Shown here: positions 25,913 to 33,886 of the stretch, piece after piece
Numbering within the stretch: the stretch's first letter is position 1
Layout: each line of letters opens with the position of its first letter
From: SG8-41 sp036555035
GTDB lineage: Bacteria; Pseudomonadota; Gammaproteobacteria; Burkholderiales; SG8-41
DNA: 64,000 nucleotides
Assembly (NCBI GenBank): GCA_036555035.1
Contig: DATBMB010000056.1
Coordinates: 4,166-68,165 of the forward strand
Direction of reading: 5' to 3'
The notes under the pieces: model-generated
Database searches by the model: none
Seen by the model: the letters and a program-made list of their open reading frames with translations, nothing else
What the model was told of the DNA's origin: nothing
Translations under genes and position numbers: made by a program

Positions 25913-26872
25913 TCAAATTTGCGAAATCGCCAACCGGCGCCAACCATTGGCATCGGCATGCTGCAATTCATCCCCGCTCGCGCGGCGGACCGCACCTCGC
26001 ATCGCCTCGTCCCGCCAGGCGCCGCGGTATGCCGCCCACGCCTGCGCCAGGCTGTCGCGCCGCAGGTCGGCGCATATCTGCGGGAGCGCCGCCGCGACCT
26101 TCACCCACCCGTTGGGAAGCACCAGCAACGTCGCCGGAGCCTCGTCCAGGCTTGCACTCAGCGCCTCGCCCAACGTGAAGGGAGAATAGCAGAATTCCAT
26201 CCGCCCTCCAAGATTGCGGGCCTCCCGTTCGAGCAGATCCCGGAAATCTCGATACTGTCCGGCAGCCGGTTCGAGCCGGTCCCACAGGCGCGCCGCGGTC
26301 CCGACCCTCATCAGCTTGCCGGTATTGAACCGGAACGCGCCCAGCCCCGCCGCGCGCTGGATCACCGCCCCGGCTTCGTGAATATTAAGGCGCGTCGGTG
26401 CAAATGTGATCTCCAGGGGCAAGCCCGCCGCCCGCACCGCCCGGCACGCCGCATGCGCCTTCTCGAGCGAGCCGCCCGGGCGCTGGCGCCCATAGACCTC
26501 CTGGCTGTCGCCATCGAGGCTCACCTGGATTGAGCGGACCGGCAGCCGGGCGAGTCTCTCTGCGATGGCGGTATCGAGCCGCTGGCCATTGGTTTCGATC
26601 TTGAGCTGCACGCCACCCGCCCCGAGGGCTTCCGCGAGCCGGAAGAAGTGCGGCACCACCAGCGGCTCTCCGCCGCACAGCATGACGTACGGCACCTCGT
26701 TGCGGATGATCTCGACCACGACCCCCATAGCCTCCTCTGCATCCAGCTCGTCCGGGAGGCGCTTGCCGGGCGCCGAATCGGTGCAGCAGTGCAGGCACGC
26801 GAGATCGCAGTCGCGCGTGATCTGCCACGAGACGAAGAGGGGTGCTCGCAGGCTGTCGATCCGGTTTTCCAT
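25913..26872 (-). CDS. Radical SAM enzyme 2 of the peptide cluster
   Basis: 319 residues from the ATG at 26872. SAM motif C22DLACLHC within PLFVSWQITRDCDLACLHCC; then MLCGGEPLVVPHFF, LKIETNGQRLD and IQVSLDGDSQEVYGR. The C-terminal segment VLPNGWVKVAAALPQICADL is SPASM-like with a single Cys rather than the seven of true SPASM domains. It starts 11 bases after the prenyltransferase gene and ends 14 bases before the peptide start. The three radical SAM proteins share segment order APL(F/Y)-xxWQ(I/L/V)T, GGEP, IET(N/D)G, VS(L/V)DG, APT/SPT-xxN, so they arose by duplication and probably act on the same substrate in sequence. Confidence 0.87.
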   Translation of the reverse strand: MENRIDSLRAPLFVSWQITRDCDLACLHCCTDSAPGKRLPDELDAEEAMGVVVEIIRNEVPYVMLCGGEPLVVPHFFRLAEALGAGGVQLKIETNGQRLDTAIAERLARLPVRSIQVSLDGDSQEVYGRQRPGGSLEKAHAACRAVRAAGLPLEITFAPTRLNIHEAGAVIQRAAGLGAFRFNTGKLMRVGTAARLWDRLEPAAGQYRDFRDLLEREARNLGGRMEFCYSPFTLGEALSASLDEAPATLLVLPNGWVKVAAALPQICADLRRDSLAQAWAAYRGAWRDEAMRGAVRRASGDELQHADANGWRRLAISQI

Positions 26873-26883
26873 GAGAGACGGGG

Positions 26884-27813
26884 TCAGCCCAGCAGGAGGC
26901 CCACGCCAAACAGCGTGACGGCGACCGCATAGCAGCCGATGATGGCGCGGATGGCAGGCACGAACTGGCGCGGGGCTTCGTAGGTGTGCAGGGCGATTCG
27001 CGCGCTTGTCAGGAGCAAAGGCAACGCCAGCAGCGCAGACAGGCACGCTACGGGAAAGACGCCGGTGGCGACACCGGCCGCGGCAGTGCAAAGCCCCGCC
27101 GCAGCAAGCGCGAGGTAGAGCCACACTCCGCGCCGCCGCCCCAGCCGCACGACGAGATTGCGTTTTCCCACGAGCCGGTCCTGGTGATAGTCGGGGATGG
27201 CGTTTACCACGGCGAGCGACATGATCAGGAATCCCGGCACCAGCGATGCCCAGAACGCACCCCACGAAAGCGCCCGGGTGTGGAGATAAAGGCTCCCCAG
27301 CACCATCCACGGGCCATAGGACAACGCGATCACGGTTTCGCCGAGGCCGCGATAGGCCCAGCGAATGGGCGGCGCCACGTAAAAAATGGCAGCGAGTCCT
27401 CCGAGCACCGCGAACGCCAGGATCGGCCAGCCGCCCCGGTAGGTGAGATAAACGCCCACGCCCAGAGCGCCGGCAAACGCTGCCACGCCCAGCCACAGCA
27501 CCCACCCGGACATGGGCGCCTCCTCGTCCGGATTGAACACGCGATCGGTGCCCATCTGCGAATCGAAATACTCGTTGAACGCTTCGACCCCGATGACTGC
27601 AAGCACCACGCCGCCGAGTCCGCTCCAGAAGACACTTGCATTGAACGCGCCTTCCATCGCATGCGCCCAGGCAGCGCCCAGGAGGTAGGGCAGCAGCCCC
27701 GCATACAGAAAGAAACGGTAACGAACGAGGCTCGCAACCCGCAGCAGCACGCGCAACGGCGAGCGCTCCGCCCCGAGGCGCTGATGCGGCGGGGTCGTCA
27801 GAGATAGACCCAT
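26884..27813 (-). CDS. UbiA/MenA-type prenyltransferase of the peptide cluster
   Basis: 309 residues, about eight to nine membrane helices. The two Asp-rich prenyl-diphosphate/Mg sites are N80EYFDSQMGTD90 and D208YHQD212; the second lies in NAIPDYHQDRLVGKRNLVVR, the form seen in MenA-like enzymes that prenylate naphthoate. UbiA enzymes attach isoprenoid chains to aromatic acceptors at the membrane. It overlaps the upstream radical SAM gene by 16 bases and precedes another by 11, so it belongs to the operon. It could be a displaced quinone gene, but no other menaquinone or ubiquinone gene is nearby. I infer that it prenylates an aromatic product made from the peptide. Confidence 0.85.
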   Translation of the reverse strand: MGLSLTTPPHQRLGAERSPLRVLLRVASLVRYRFFLYAGLLPYLLGAAWAHAMEGAFNASVFWSGLGGVVLAVIGVEAFNEYFDSQMGTDRVFNPDEEAPMSGWVLWLGVAAFAGALGVGVYLTYRGGWPILAFAVLGGLAAIFYVAPPIRWAYRGLGETVIALSYGPWMVLGSLYLHTRALSWGAFWASLVPGFLIMSLAVVNAIPDYHQDRLVGKRNLVVRLGRRRGVWLYLALAAAGLCTAAAGVATGVFPVACLSALLALPLLLTSARIALHTYEAPRQFVPAIRAIIGCYAVAVTLFGVGLLLG

Positions 27814-28799
27814 TGGTGCAGCGTTGCAGTCTTGCGCGGATCCTGCGCCAGGTCCTCGACAAACTTCGCGACGCGCGGATCCTGCCACGCGCGCTGGAAT
27901 CGCGCCCAGATCTCGCCAAGCGTCTGCCGCCGCAGGTCGCCGCACACGAACGGCAACGCGTTGATGAGCTTGACCAGGCCGTTGGGCAGCACGATCAGGA
28001 GCGCTGCCGGGTGATGCAGGCGATAGCGCAGTTCCTCGAGCAGCCCCATCTCGTGGAAATAGACCCGCATTCGGCCGCGGTATTCCTCGGTCTTGCCGTG
28101 AAGCACGGCGAAAAATTCATCGTACTGTGCATCGGAAGGCGCCATCCGGTGCCAGGTCTTGACGGCGTTGCCGGTATACATCGTGCGCCCGGTATAGAAG
28201 CTGTAGGCGCCGAGCTCGGCGGCGAGGTCCACTGCAGTGCCGATCTCGTGGGTGTTGAAGCACGTGGGTGAGTAGTTGATCTCGATCGGCACTCCCGCGG
28301 CGCCCAGATTGCGGATCCCTTGGACTGTCAGGTCGAAATCGCCCCGCACCCGCATGCGGTTGAAGGTCTCGCGCGAGGCGCCGTCCAGGCTCACCTGCAC
28401 GGCTTTCACGCCCAGGCGCTTCAGGCGCTCGCAGTTCTCCGCAGAGAGATAGGCGCCGTTGGTCTCGATCTTGAGCTGACCGTTGCGCTTGCAGACATAC
28501 TCCACCATATCGAAGAAGCGCGGATGCACCATCGGTTCCCCGCCCGAGAACGACAGATAGGGCACCTCGAGGTCGATTGCCTGCTCGAGAACGCTGAATA
28601 CCTGCTCGTCGCTCAGCTCGTCGTGGAACGCCTTGCCGGGGCCGCTTTCCTCGATGCAATGGAGGCAGGCGAGATTGCATTCGTTGGTCACCTGCCATGC
28701 GATATAGAGCGGCGCGCCGAGATCTCCCGAGCCGGTCTCGGCTGGAGTGGATTCCGGCACCGGGGAGCGCACCCCAGCACCACTCACCTGCGTGGCCAC
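27798..28799 (-). CDS. Radical SAM enzyme 3 of the peptide cluster
   Basis: 333 residues from the GTG at 28799, which has GAGGA eight bases upstream inside the end of the PqqD-like gene; a TTG at 28841 would add 14 residues and is less likely. SAM motif C41NLACLHC in LYIAWQVTNECNLACLHCIE; then SFSGGEPMVHPRFFDMV, LKIETNGAYLS, VQVSLDGASRETFNRM and SPTCFNTHEIG. The C-terminus VLPNGLVKLINALPFVCGDL is SPASM-like with one Cys. As the radical SAM gene next to the chaperone, it may catalyse the first step on the peptide (inference). Confidence 0.87.
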   Translation of the reverse strand: MATQVSGAGVRSPVPESTPAETGSGDLGAPLYIAWQVTNECNLACLHCIEESGPGKAFHDELSDEQVFSVLEQAIDLEVPYLSFSGGEPMVHPRFFDMVEYVCKRNGQLKIETNGAYLSAENCERLKRLGVKAVQVSLDGASRETFNRMRVRGDFDLTVQGIRNLGAAGVPIEINYSPTCFNTHEIGTAVDLAAELGAYSFYTGRTMYTGNAVKTWHRMAPSDAQYDEFFAVLHGKTEEYRGRMRVYFHEMGLLEELRYRLHHPAALLIVLPNGLVKLINALPFVCGDLRRQTLGEIWARFQRAWQDPRVAKFVEDLAQDPRKTATLHQWVYL

Positions 28800-28803
28800 C
28801 GCG

Positions 28804-29055
28804 TCAATCCTCGACCAGTCCCTTTTGCCGCAGCTCGGCAATGAACGCGACAGCCTCGCGCTCGATCGCCCCGCCTTCGTCGCGGAAGCGCGCCTTCAGT
28901 AGTCCCGGGATGTCACGCTCCGCGCGCCCCGCCTGGATCTCGCGCACCACCGCGGTCGCGGTGGGATTGAGGGTGTAGACCTTCTCGGAGCGCGTCTCGA
29001 ACAACACGCCGCCGAACTTCTCCTCGCGGAATTTGACGTACTGGGTGAGTTTCAT
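28804..29055 (-). CDS. PqqD-like peptide chaperone
   Basis: 83 residues of the PqqD family (RiPP recognition element fold): YVKFREEKFGGVLFETRSEK, then VYTLNPTATAVVREIQAG and a C-terminal helix ending LRQKGLVED. PqqD-type domains bind the leader of a precursor peptide and present it to a radical SAM enzyme. The ATG at 29055 follows GAGG. It directly precedes a radical SAM gene. No pqqB, pqqC or pqqE is present in the window, so this is a PqqD relative in another pathway. Confidence 0.85.
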   Translation of the reverse strand: MKLTQYVKFREEKFGGVLFETRSEKVYTLNPTATAVVREIQAGRAERDIPGLLKARFRDEGGAIEREAVAFIAELRQKGLVED

Positions 29056-29075
29056 GAAGCGCCTCGCGGACCGCC

Positions 29076-29096
29076 ATTATAACGGCCGGGCCCGGC
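29076..29096 (-). promoter_or_regulatory. Possible internal promoter before the PqqD-like gene
   Basis: A consensus -10 TATAAT lies at 29081-29076 (minus), 21 bases upstream of the PqqD-like start. The expected -35 region is G/C-rich and overlaps the perfect palindrome GCCGGGCCCGGC (29085-29096), which could be an operator or the end hairpin of the upstream gene. No good -35 is seen. Confidence 0.4.
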
Positions 29097-29112
29097 GCCA
29101 CCACGACCGCAA

Positions 29113-29631
29113 TCAGTACTTGCCGTGCACCTTGTAGATATAGTTCGTGAGCTCGCTGGTCTGCATCGCCATGCGGTTCACGATGAGGTGCACGACGCGG
29201 AAGATCGCGCGCATGACGCGGTAGACGATGACCGGCTCGCGCTCGAGCAGCGATTCCAGCTTCTCGCGCTCCAGGCACAGGACCTGAGTTGGCCCGGTCG
29301 CGCGCAACGCCGCGTAGTGCGGCCGGCCGTCCATGAAGCCGAGTTCCCCGGCGAGGTCGCCCTTGGTGAGGAGGTGCAGGTTGATCCACTGCCCGTCCGC
29401 CTCGACCTGCCGGGCCACCGCCAGCGCCCCGCCCACGATCACGTAGAGGTGATTGTCGCTGGCGCCCTGTCGGACGAGGACCTCCCCGTCCGCCAGGTTG
29501 CGCACAGACACCAGGTCGGCGAGAACGCTGCACTGGTCCCCGGTCAGCTCCACCGCCAGCGCCGCGTTGCGCAGCAGCTCCAGCTTTTGCTTGGTTTCCT
29601 GGCTCTTTCCCCGGGCAGCCGCGTCAGGCAC
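29113..29631 (-). CDS. Cyclic-nucleotide-binding-fold protein without HTH
   Basis: 172 residues. A Crp/Fnr-type beta-barrel spans about 30-145 (LADGEVLVRQGASDNHLYVI, then LLTKGDLAGELGFMDGRPHY and VLCLEREKLESLL). The chain ends about 35 residues later without a DNA-binding domain, so it is not a transcription factor. The phosphate-binding cassette lacks the usual Arg-Ser/Thr-Ala (it reads RPHYAAL), so cAMP binding is doubtful. The GTG at 29631 has AAGGAG eight bases upstream. It is first in the minus-strand peptide cluster and nearest the FNR box; a regulatory subunit role is a guess. Confidence 0.8.
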   Translation of the reverse strand: MPDAAARGKSQETKQKLELLRNAALAVELTGDQCSVLADLVSVRNLADGEVLVRQGASDNHLYVIVGGALAVARQVEADGQWINLHLLTKGDLAGELGFMDGRPHYAALRATGPTQVLCLEREKLESLLEREPVIVYRVMRAIFRVVHLIVNRMAMQTSELTNYIYKVHGKY

Positions 29632-29696
29632 GGATTCGCTCCTTTGCGCGAAAGGACACTATGTTGCGGATTATTATGCTATTGGGAAATGTTAGC

Positions 29697-29710
29697 TTGA
29701 TCTAGATCAA
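29697..29710. promoter_or_regulatory. Perfect FNR box between the peptide cluster and the fumarate operon
   Basis: TTGATCTAGATCAA matches the FNR/Anr consensus TTGAT-N4-ATCAA exactly. On the minus side, TAATAA (29676-29671) is centred 30 bases from the box, close to class II FNR geometry, with a 33-base leader to the GTG at 29631. On the plus side, a weak TATTGC (29735-29740) lies at a similar distance before the fumarase ATG. Oxygen-sensitive control of both operons is likely. Confidence 0.85.
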
Positions 29711-29820
29711 CCGCTGTCGTGAGTCTTTGGCAAGTATTGCATTGTGTACGCGGCGCCATTTGAGAAAACCAGCATCCGTGTTACATCATCGGTTAATATC
29801 CCTGCCTGCCGGAGCGAAAC

Positions 29821-31338
29821 ATGACGACCATCAAGCAGCAAGACTTCATTCAAAGCATTGCCGACGCGTTCCAGTTCATCTCCTACTACCACCCCGTCGA
29901 TTTCATCCGCGCGATGGGCAAGGCCTACGAAGGCGAGCAGTCGCCTGCCGCCAAGAATGCCATCGCGCAGATCCTCATGAACAGCCGCATGTCGGCGGAG
30001 GGCCATCGCCCCGTCTGCCAGGACACAGGCATCGCAGTCGTGTTCCTCAAGATCGGAATGAACGTGCGCTGGGACGCGACGATGAGCGTCCAGGAGATGG
30101 TGGATGAAGGGGTGCGCCGCGCTTACACCGACAAGGACAATCCGCTGCGCGCTTCCGTGCTCTCGGATCCGGACGGCGCCCGCAAGAATACGCGTGACAA
30201 CGCGCCGGCAGTGGTCCACATGGAGGTCGTGCCGGGCGACCGCCTCGAGGTCAAGCTCGCTGCCAAGGGCGGCGGCTCCGAGAGCAAGTCGCGCTTTGCC
30301 GTTCTCAATCCGAGCGACGACGTGGTGGAGTGGATACTCGGGCAGATCCCGACCATGGGGGGAGACTGGTGCCCGCCCGGGATGCTGGGTGTGGGTATCG
30401 GCGGCACGCCCGAGAAAGCCATGGTGATGGCGAAGGAATCGCTGATGGCGCCGATCGACATCAACGACCTGAAGAAGCGCGGTGCGAAGAACCGCGCCGA
30501 GGAGCTGCGGCTCGAGCTCCACGAGAAAGTCAACGCCCTGGGAATGGGCGCTCAAGGGCTCGGCGGCCTGACCACGGTCCTCGACGTCAAGGTTCTCGAC
30601 TACCCCACTCACGCGGTGATGAAGCCGGTGGCCATTGTTCCCAACTGCGCAGCCACCCGCCACATCGAGTTTCATCTCGACGGCAGCGGGCCGGCACGCT
30701 TCGAGCCGCCAAGCCTCGACAACTGGCCCAAGATTGCCCTCGATCTCGGCGCCGGTGCGACGCGCGTCGACCTCGAGAAGCTGACGAAAGCCGAAACCGC
30801 GAAGTGGAAGGCAGGCGACCGGCTGCTGTTGACCGGCAAAATCCTGACCGGCCGCGACGCAGCCCACAAGCGCCTGACCGATCTCATTGCGAAAGGCGAG
30901 AAGCTGCCGGTGGATCTCAGGAATCGCCTCATCTACTACGTCGGTCCCGTGGACGCGGTTCGCGACGAAGTCGTGGGCCCCGCCGGCCCCACCACCTCCC
31001 GCCGCATGGACAAGTTCATGGACACCATGCTCGGCAAAACCGGAATGCTCGGTTCGATCGGGAAATCGGAGCGCGGCGCAGACGCCGTGAAGGTCATCAA
31101 GCAGCACAAGGGTGTTCACCTCATCGCAATTGGTGGTGCGGCCTACCTGGTGGCAAAAGCCATTCGCGGGGCACGCGTGCTCGCGTTCAAGGAGCTCGGC
31201 ATGGAGGCGGTGCACGAGTTCGACGTCAAGGACATGCCGGTGACCGTCGCCGTCGATACGAACGGAAACGCGGTGCACGAAAGCGGCCCGCGCGAATGGC
31301 GCGCGAAGATCGGCAAGATTCCCGTAACGGTGGCCTGA
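29821..31338 (+). CDS. fum: Class I fumarate hydratase
   Basis: Oxygen-sensitive [4Fe-4S] fumarase interconverting fumarate and malate. 505 residues, the usual length of a single-chain class I enzyme. Cluster-ligand regions visible include RPVCQDTGIAVVF and IVPNCAATRHIEF; MGGDWCPPGMLGVGIGGTPE and TLDVKVL-like LTTVLDVKVLDYPTHA also match the family. GGAGCGAAAC precedes the ATG. It heads a plus-strand operon with frdABCD and two dicarboxylate carriers, so its likely direction in anaerobiosis is malate to fumarate, feeding fumarate reductase. Confidence 0.95.
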   Translation: MTTIKQQDFIQSIADAFQFISYYHPVDFIRAMGKAYEGEQSPAAKNAIAQILMNSRMSAEGHRPVCQDTGIAVVFLKIGMNVRWDATMSVQEMVDEGVRRAYTDKDNPLRASVLSDPDGARKNTRDNAPAVVHMEVVPGDRLEVKLAAKGGGSESKSRFAVLNPSDDVVEWILGQIPTMGGDWCPPGMLGVGIGGTPEKAMVMAKESLMAPIDINDLKKRGAKNRAEELRLELHEKVNALGMGAQGLGGLTTVLDVKVLDYPTHAVMKPVAIVPNCAATRHIEFHLDGSGPARFEPPSLDNWPKIALDLGAGATRVDLEKLTKAETAKWKAGDRLLLTGKILTGRDAAHKRLTDLIAKGEKLPVDLRNRLIYYVGPVDAVRDEVVGPAGPTTSRRMDKFMDTMLGKTGMLGSIGKSERGADAVKVIKQHKGVHLIAIGGAAYLVAKAIRGARVLAFKELGMEAVHEFDVKDMPVTVAVDTNGNAVHESGPREWRAKIGKIPVTVA

Positions 31339-31348
31339 GGACGATCGC

Positions 31349-33118
31349 ATGCAATCCGTACAGACGGATGTCGTGGTGGTGGGCGGCGGGGGTGCGGGGT
31401 TGCGCGCTGCGATCGCAGTGGCGGAGAGTGATCCGCGCCTGCGCATCGCGCTCGTGTCAAAGGTCGTGCCCATGCGCAGCCACACCGTGGCCGCCGAAGG
31501 CGGCTCCGCAGGGGTCATCCGCACGGACGACAGCCTCGACAATCACTTCGACGACACCGTGGGCGGCGGTGACTGGCTGTGCGACCAGGACGTCGTCGAG
31601 TATTTCGTGGCCCATTGCACGGAGGAGATGACCCAGCTCGAGCACTGGGGCTGCCCGTGGAGCCGCAAGGACGACGGGCACGTCAACGTGCGCTTCTTCG
31701 GCGGCATGAAGGTGCAGCGCACGTGGTTCGCCGCGGACAAGACCGGCTTCCACATGCTGCACACGCTGTTCCAGACTTCGCTCAAGTACCCGTCAATCAA
31801 ACGCTACGACGAGTTCTTCTGCGCCGACCTGATCGTCGAGGACGGGCGGGTGCAGGGCGTGGTCGCGATCGACATCGCGAGCGGCGAGTTCCATCTCCTG
31901 GAGTGCAAGGCGGCGATTATCTGCACCGGGGGCGCCGGGCGCGTCTTCGGCCAAAACACCAACGCCGGGATCGTCACCGGCGACGGCATGGGCATCGCGT
32001 TCCGCCACGGCGTGCCGCTCCGCGACATGGAATTCGTGCAGTGGCATCCAACGGCGCTCCCGGGAACCGGGGTGCTCATCACCGAAGGCTGCCGCGGCGA
32101 AGGCGGCATCCTCACCAACAAGGACGGCTACCGCTACCTGCAGGACTACGGCCTGGGCCCGCCCGATCCGTGGCCGCGCCCGAAGGCGATGGAGCTCGGC
32201 CCTCGCGACCGCCTGTCGCAGGCGTTCTGGCACGAGGAGCAGAAGGGCCGCACGGTGAGCACTCCACTGGGCCATGCAGTATGGCTCGACCTGCGTCAAT
32301 TGGGAGCCGCCAAGATCCACGAGCGGCTGCCGATGATTACCGAAGTCGCTAAGGTCTTCGCGGGCGTCGACCCCGTGGTCGCACCGATTCCGGTGCGTCC
32401 CGCGGTGCACTACACGATGGGCGGCATTCTCTGCAACGGCCAGACCGCGACGCCCCTCAAGGGTCTATTTACAGCGGGCGAATGCTCGAGCGTGGGCATC
32501 CACGGCGCCAACCGCCTCGGCTCCAACTCGCTTGCGGAAATCGTGGTATTTGGCAAGGTCGCAGGCGAGGAGGCGGCGCGGCACGCCAAGGTGACCGGGG
32601 CGGGCAAGAGCGATGCGGCGCGCCAGCAGGCGGAGGCCGTGGAAAAGCGGCTGCTCGGCCTGCTCGGCAAGGACAAAGGCGAGCGCGTCGCGACGATACG
32701 CGACGAAATGCACGAAGCCATGGAGACCGGCGTCGGCATTTTTCGCAAGGCCGACGGCATGCAGGCGGCGTGCGCCAAGCTCGTTCAGCTTCGCGACCGC
32801 TACCGGCGCGGCCTCAAGCTCGATGACCGCAACCGCGCGTTCAACACCGAATGGCTGTCGGCGATCGAGCTCGGCTTCACGCTCGAGCTCGCCGAGGTGA
32901 TCGCGCAATCTGCGCTCCATCGCAAGGAATCTCGCGGCGCGCACACCCGTCTCGACGAGTTCAAGGAGCGCGATGACGCCAACTACCTGAAGCACACGCT
33001 TGCCCACCGCACCGGCGATGGACCGCCCCGGATCGAGTACACGCCGGTGACCATCACCAAGTCTCCGCCCAAGACGCGCGTCTACGGCGGCGAGGGCAAG
33101 AAAGCCGTAATGACCTGA
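31349..33118 (+). CDS. frdA: Fumarate reductase flavoprotein subunit
   Basis: 589 residues, very close throughout to E. coli FrdA as I remember it. FAD motif VVVVGGGGAGLRAAIA; covalent FAD histidine H45 in PMRSHTVAAEGGSAG; active-site segments HPTALPGTGVLITEGCRGEG and RPAVHYTMGGI; HGANRLGSNSLAE near residue 390. These favour quinol:fumarate reductase over succinate dehydrogenase, as do the FrdC/FrdD-type anchors downstream. It starts 10 bases after the fumarase stop. Confidence 0.95.
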   Translation: MQSVQTDVVVVGGGGAGLRAAIAVAESDPRLRIALVSKVVPMRSHTVAAEGGSAGVIRTDDSLDNHFDDTVGGGDWLCDQDVVEYFVAHCTEEMTQLEHWGCPWSRKDDGHVNVRFFGGMKVQRTWFAADKTGFHMLHTLFQTSLKYPSIKRYDEFFCADLIVEDGRVQGVVAIDIASGEFHLLECKAAIICTGGAGRVFGQNTNAGIVTGDGMGIAFRHGVPLRDMEFVQWHPTALPGTGVLITEGCRGEGGILTNKDGYRYLQDYGLGPPDPWPRPKAMELGPRDRLSQAFWHEEQKGRTVSTPLGHAVWLDLRQLGAAKIHERLPMITEVAKVFAGVDPVVAPIPVRPAVHYTMGGILCNGQTATPLKGLFTAGECSSVGIHGANRLGSNSLAEIVVFGKVAGEEAARHAKVTGAGKSDAARQQAEAVEKRLLGLLGKDKGERVATIRDEMHEAMETGVGIFRKADGMQAACAKLVQLRDRYRRGLKLDDRNRAFNTEWLSAIELGFTLELAEVIAQSALHRKESRGAHTRLDEFKERDDANYLKHTLAHRTGDGPPRIEYTPVTITKSPPKTRVYGGEGKKAVMT

Positions 33119-33127
33119 GGACCGCGC

Positions 33128-33886
33128 ATGGCCGATACCCGGACAATCGAGATCGAGGTGCTGCGCTACAACCCCGAGAAGGACACGGAGCCGCATTTCC
33201 AGACCTTCAAGGTGCCCTTCACCCACGACACCTCGGTGCTGCAGGGCCTGCAATACATCAAGGACCATCTCGACGGCAGCCTCACCTTCCGCTGGTCGTG
33301 CCGCATGGCGATCTGCGGCAGCTGCGGCAAGATGGTGAACGGAAGACCGGAGCTTTCCTGCCACACTTTTCTGCGCGACTACTATCCCGGCAAGGTCAGG
33401 ATCGAGCCGCTCAACCATTTCCCGATCGTGCGCGACCTTGTGATCGACCAGACTGACTTCTTCAACAATAAGCTGCCCTCGGTCAAGCCGTACGTGGTTT
33501 CCAAGGAGAGTAAACCGCTGTCGGCGGGAACGTTTCTCCAGACTCCGAAGCAGTTTCACAGCTATTACCAGTATTCGCAGTGCATCAACTGCCTGCTGTG
33601 CTACGCCGCCTGCCCGCAGTACGGCCTCAAGCCGGGGTTCACCGGCCCGGCGGCGCTCGCGCTGATGCACCGCTACAACGCGGACTCGCGTGACCGCGGC
33701 TGGGAGGAGCGCGCGGAGATCCTCAACGCCGAGGACGGGGTGTGGGGCTGCACGCTGGTCGGCTACTGCTCCGAAGTCTGCCCGAAGCACGTGGATCCCG
33801 CGCATGCCATCAACCAGAACAAGGTCAACAGCACGATGGACTACTTCGGCGTGCGGAAGCTCCTCATGCCCAAGGGAGGTGCGTGA
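33128..33886 (+). CDS. frdB: Fumarate reductase iron-sulfur subunit
   Basis: 252 residues. The N-terminal [2Fe-2S] domain has CRMAICGSCGKMV with a later Cys in LSCHTFLRDY; the C-terminal domain holds the [4Fe-4S] and [3Fe-4S] ligands in CINCLLCYAACPQYGL and CTLVGYCSEVCPKHVDP. It carries electrons between the membrane quinol site and FAD. Its TGA overlaps the frdC ATG by one base. Confidence 0.96.
   Translation: MADTRTIEIEVLRYNPEKDTEPHFQTFKVPFTHDTSVLQGLQYIKDHLDGSLTFRWSCRMAICGSCGKMVNGRPELSCHTFLRDYYPGKVRIEPLNHFPIVRDLVIDQTDFFNNKLPSVKPYVVSKESKPLSAGTFLQTPKQFHSYYQYSQCINCLLCYAACPQYGLKPGFTGPAALALMHRYNADSRDRGWEERAEILNAEDGVWGCTLVGYCSEVCPKHVDPAHAINQNKVNSTMDYFGVRKLLMPKGGA

Noticed and set aside
25913..27919. 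Single long minus frame joining radical SAM enzyme 2 to an N-terminal extension
   Set aside because: The extension lies over the prenyltransferase in another frame and has no domain. The ATG at 26872 starts a normal radical SAM protein.
24686..29055. Classical PQQ biosynthesis
   Set aside because: No pqqB, pqqC or pqqE equivalents, the peptide lacks the crosslinked Glu, and a prenyltransferase is present.
24686..29055. Mycofactocin biosynthesis
   Set aside because: The peptide lacks the C-terminal Val-Tyr core of MftA (from memory), and no mftE, mftD or glycosyltransferase genes are seen.
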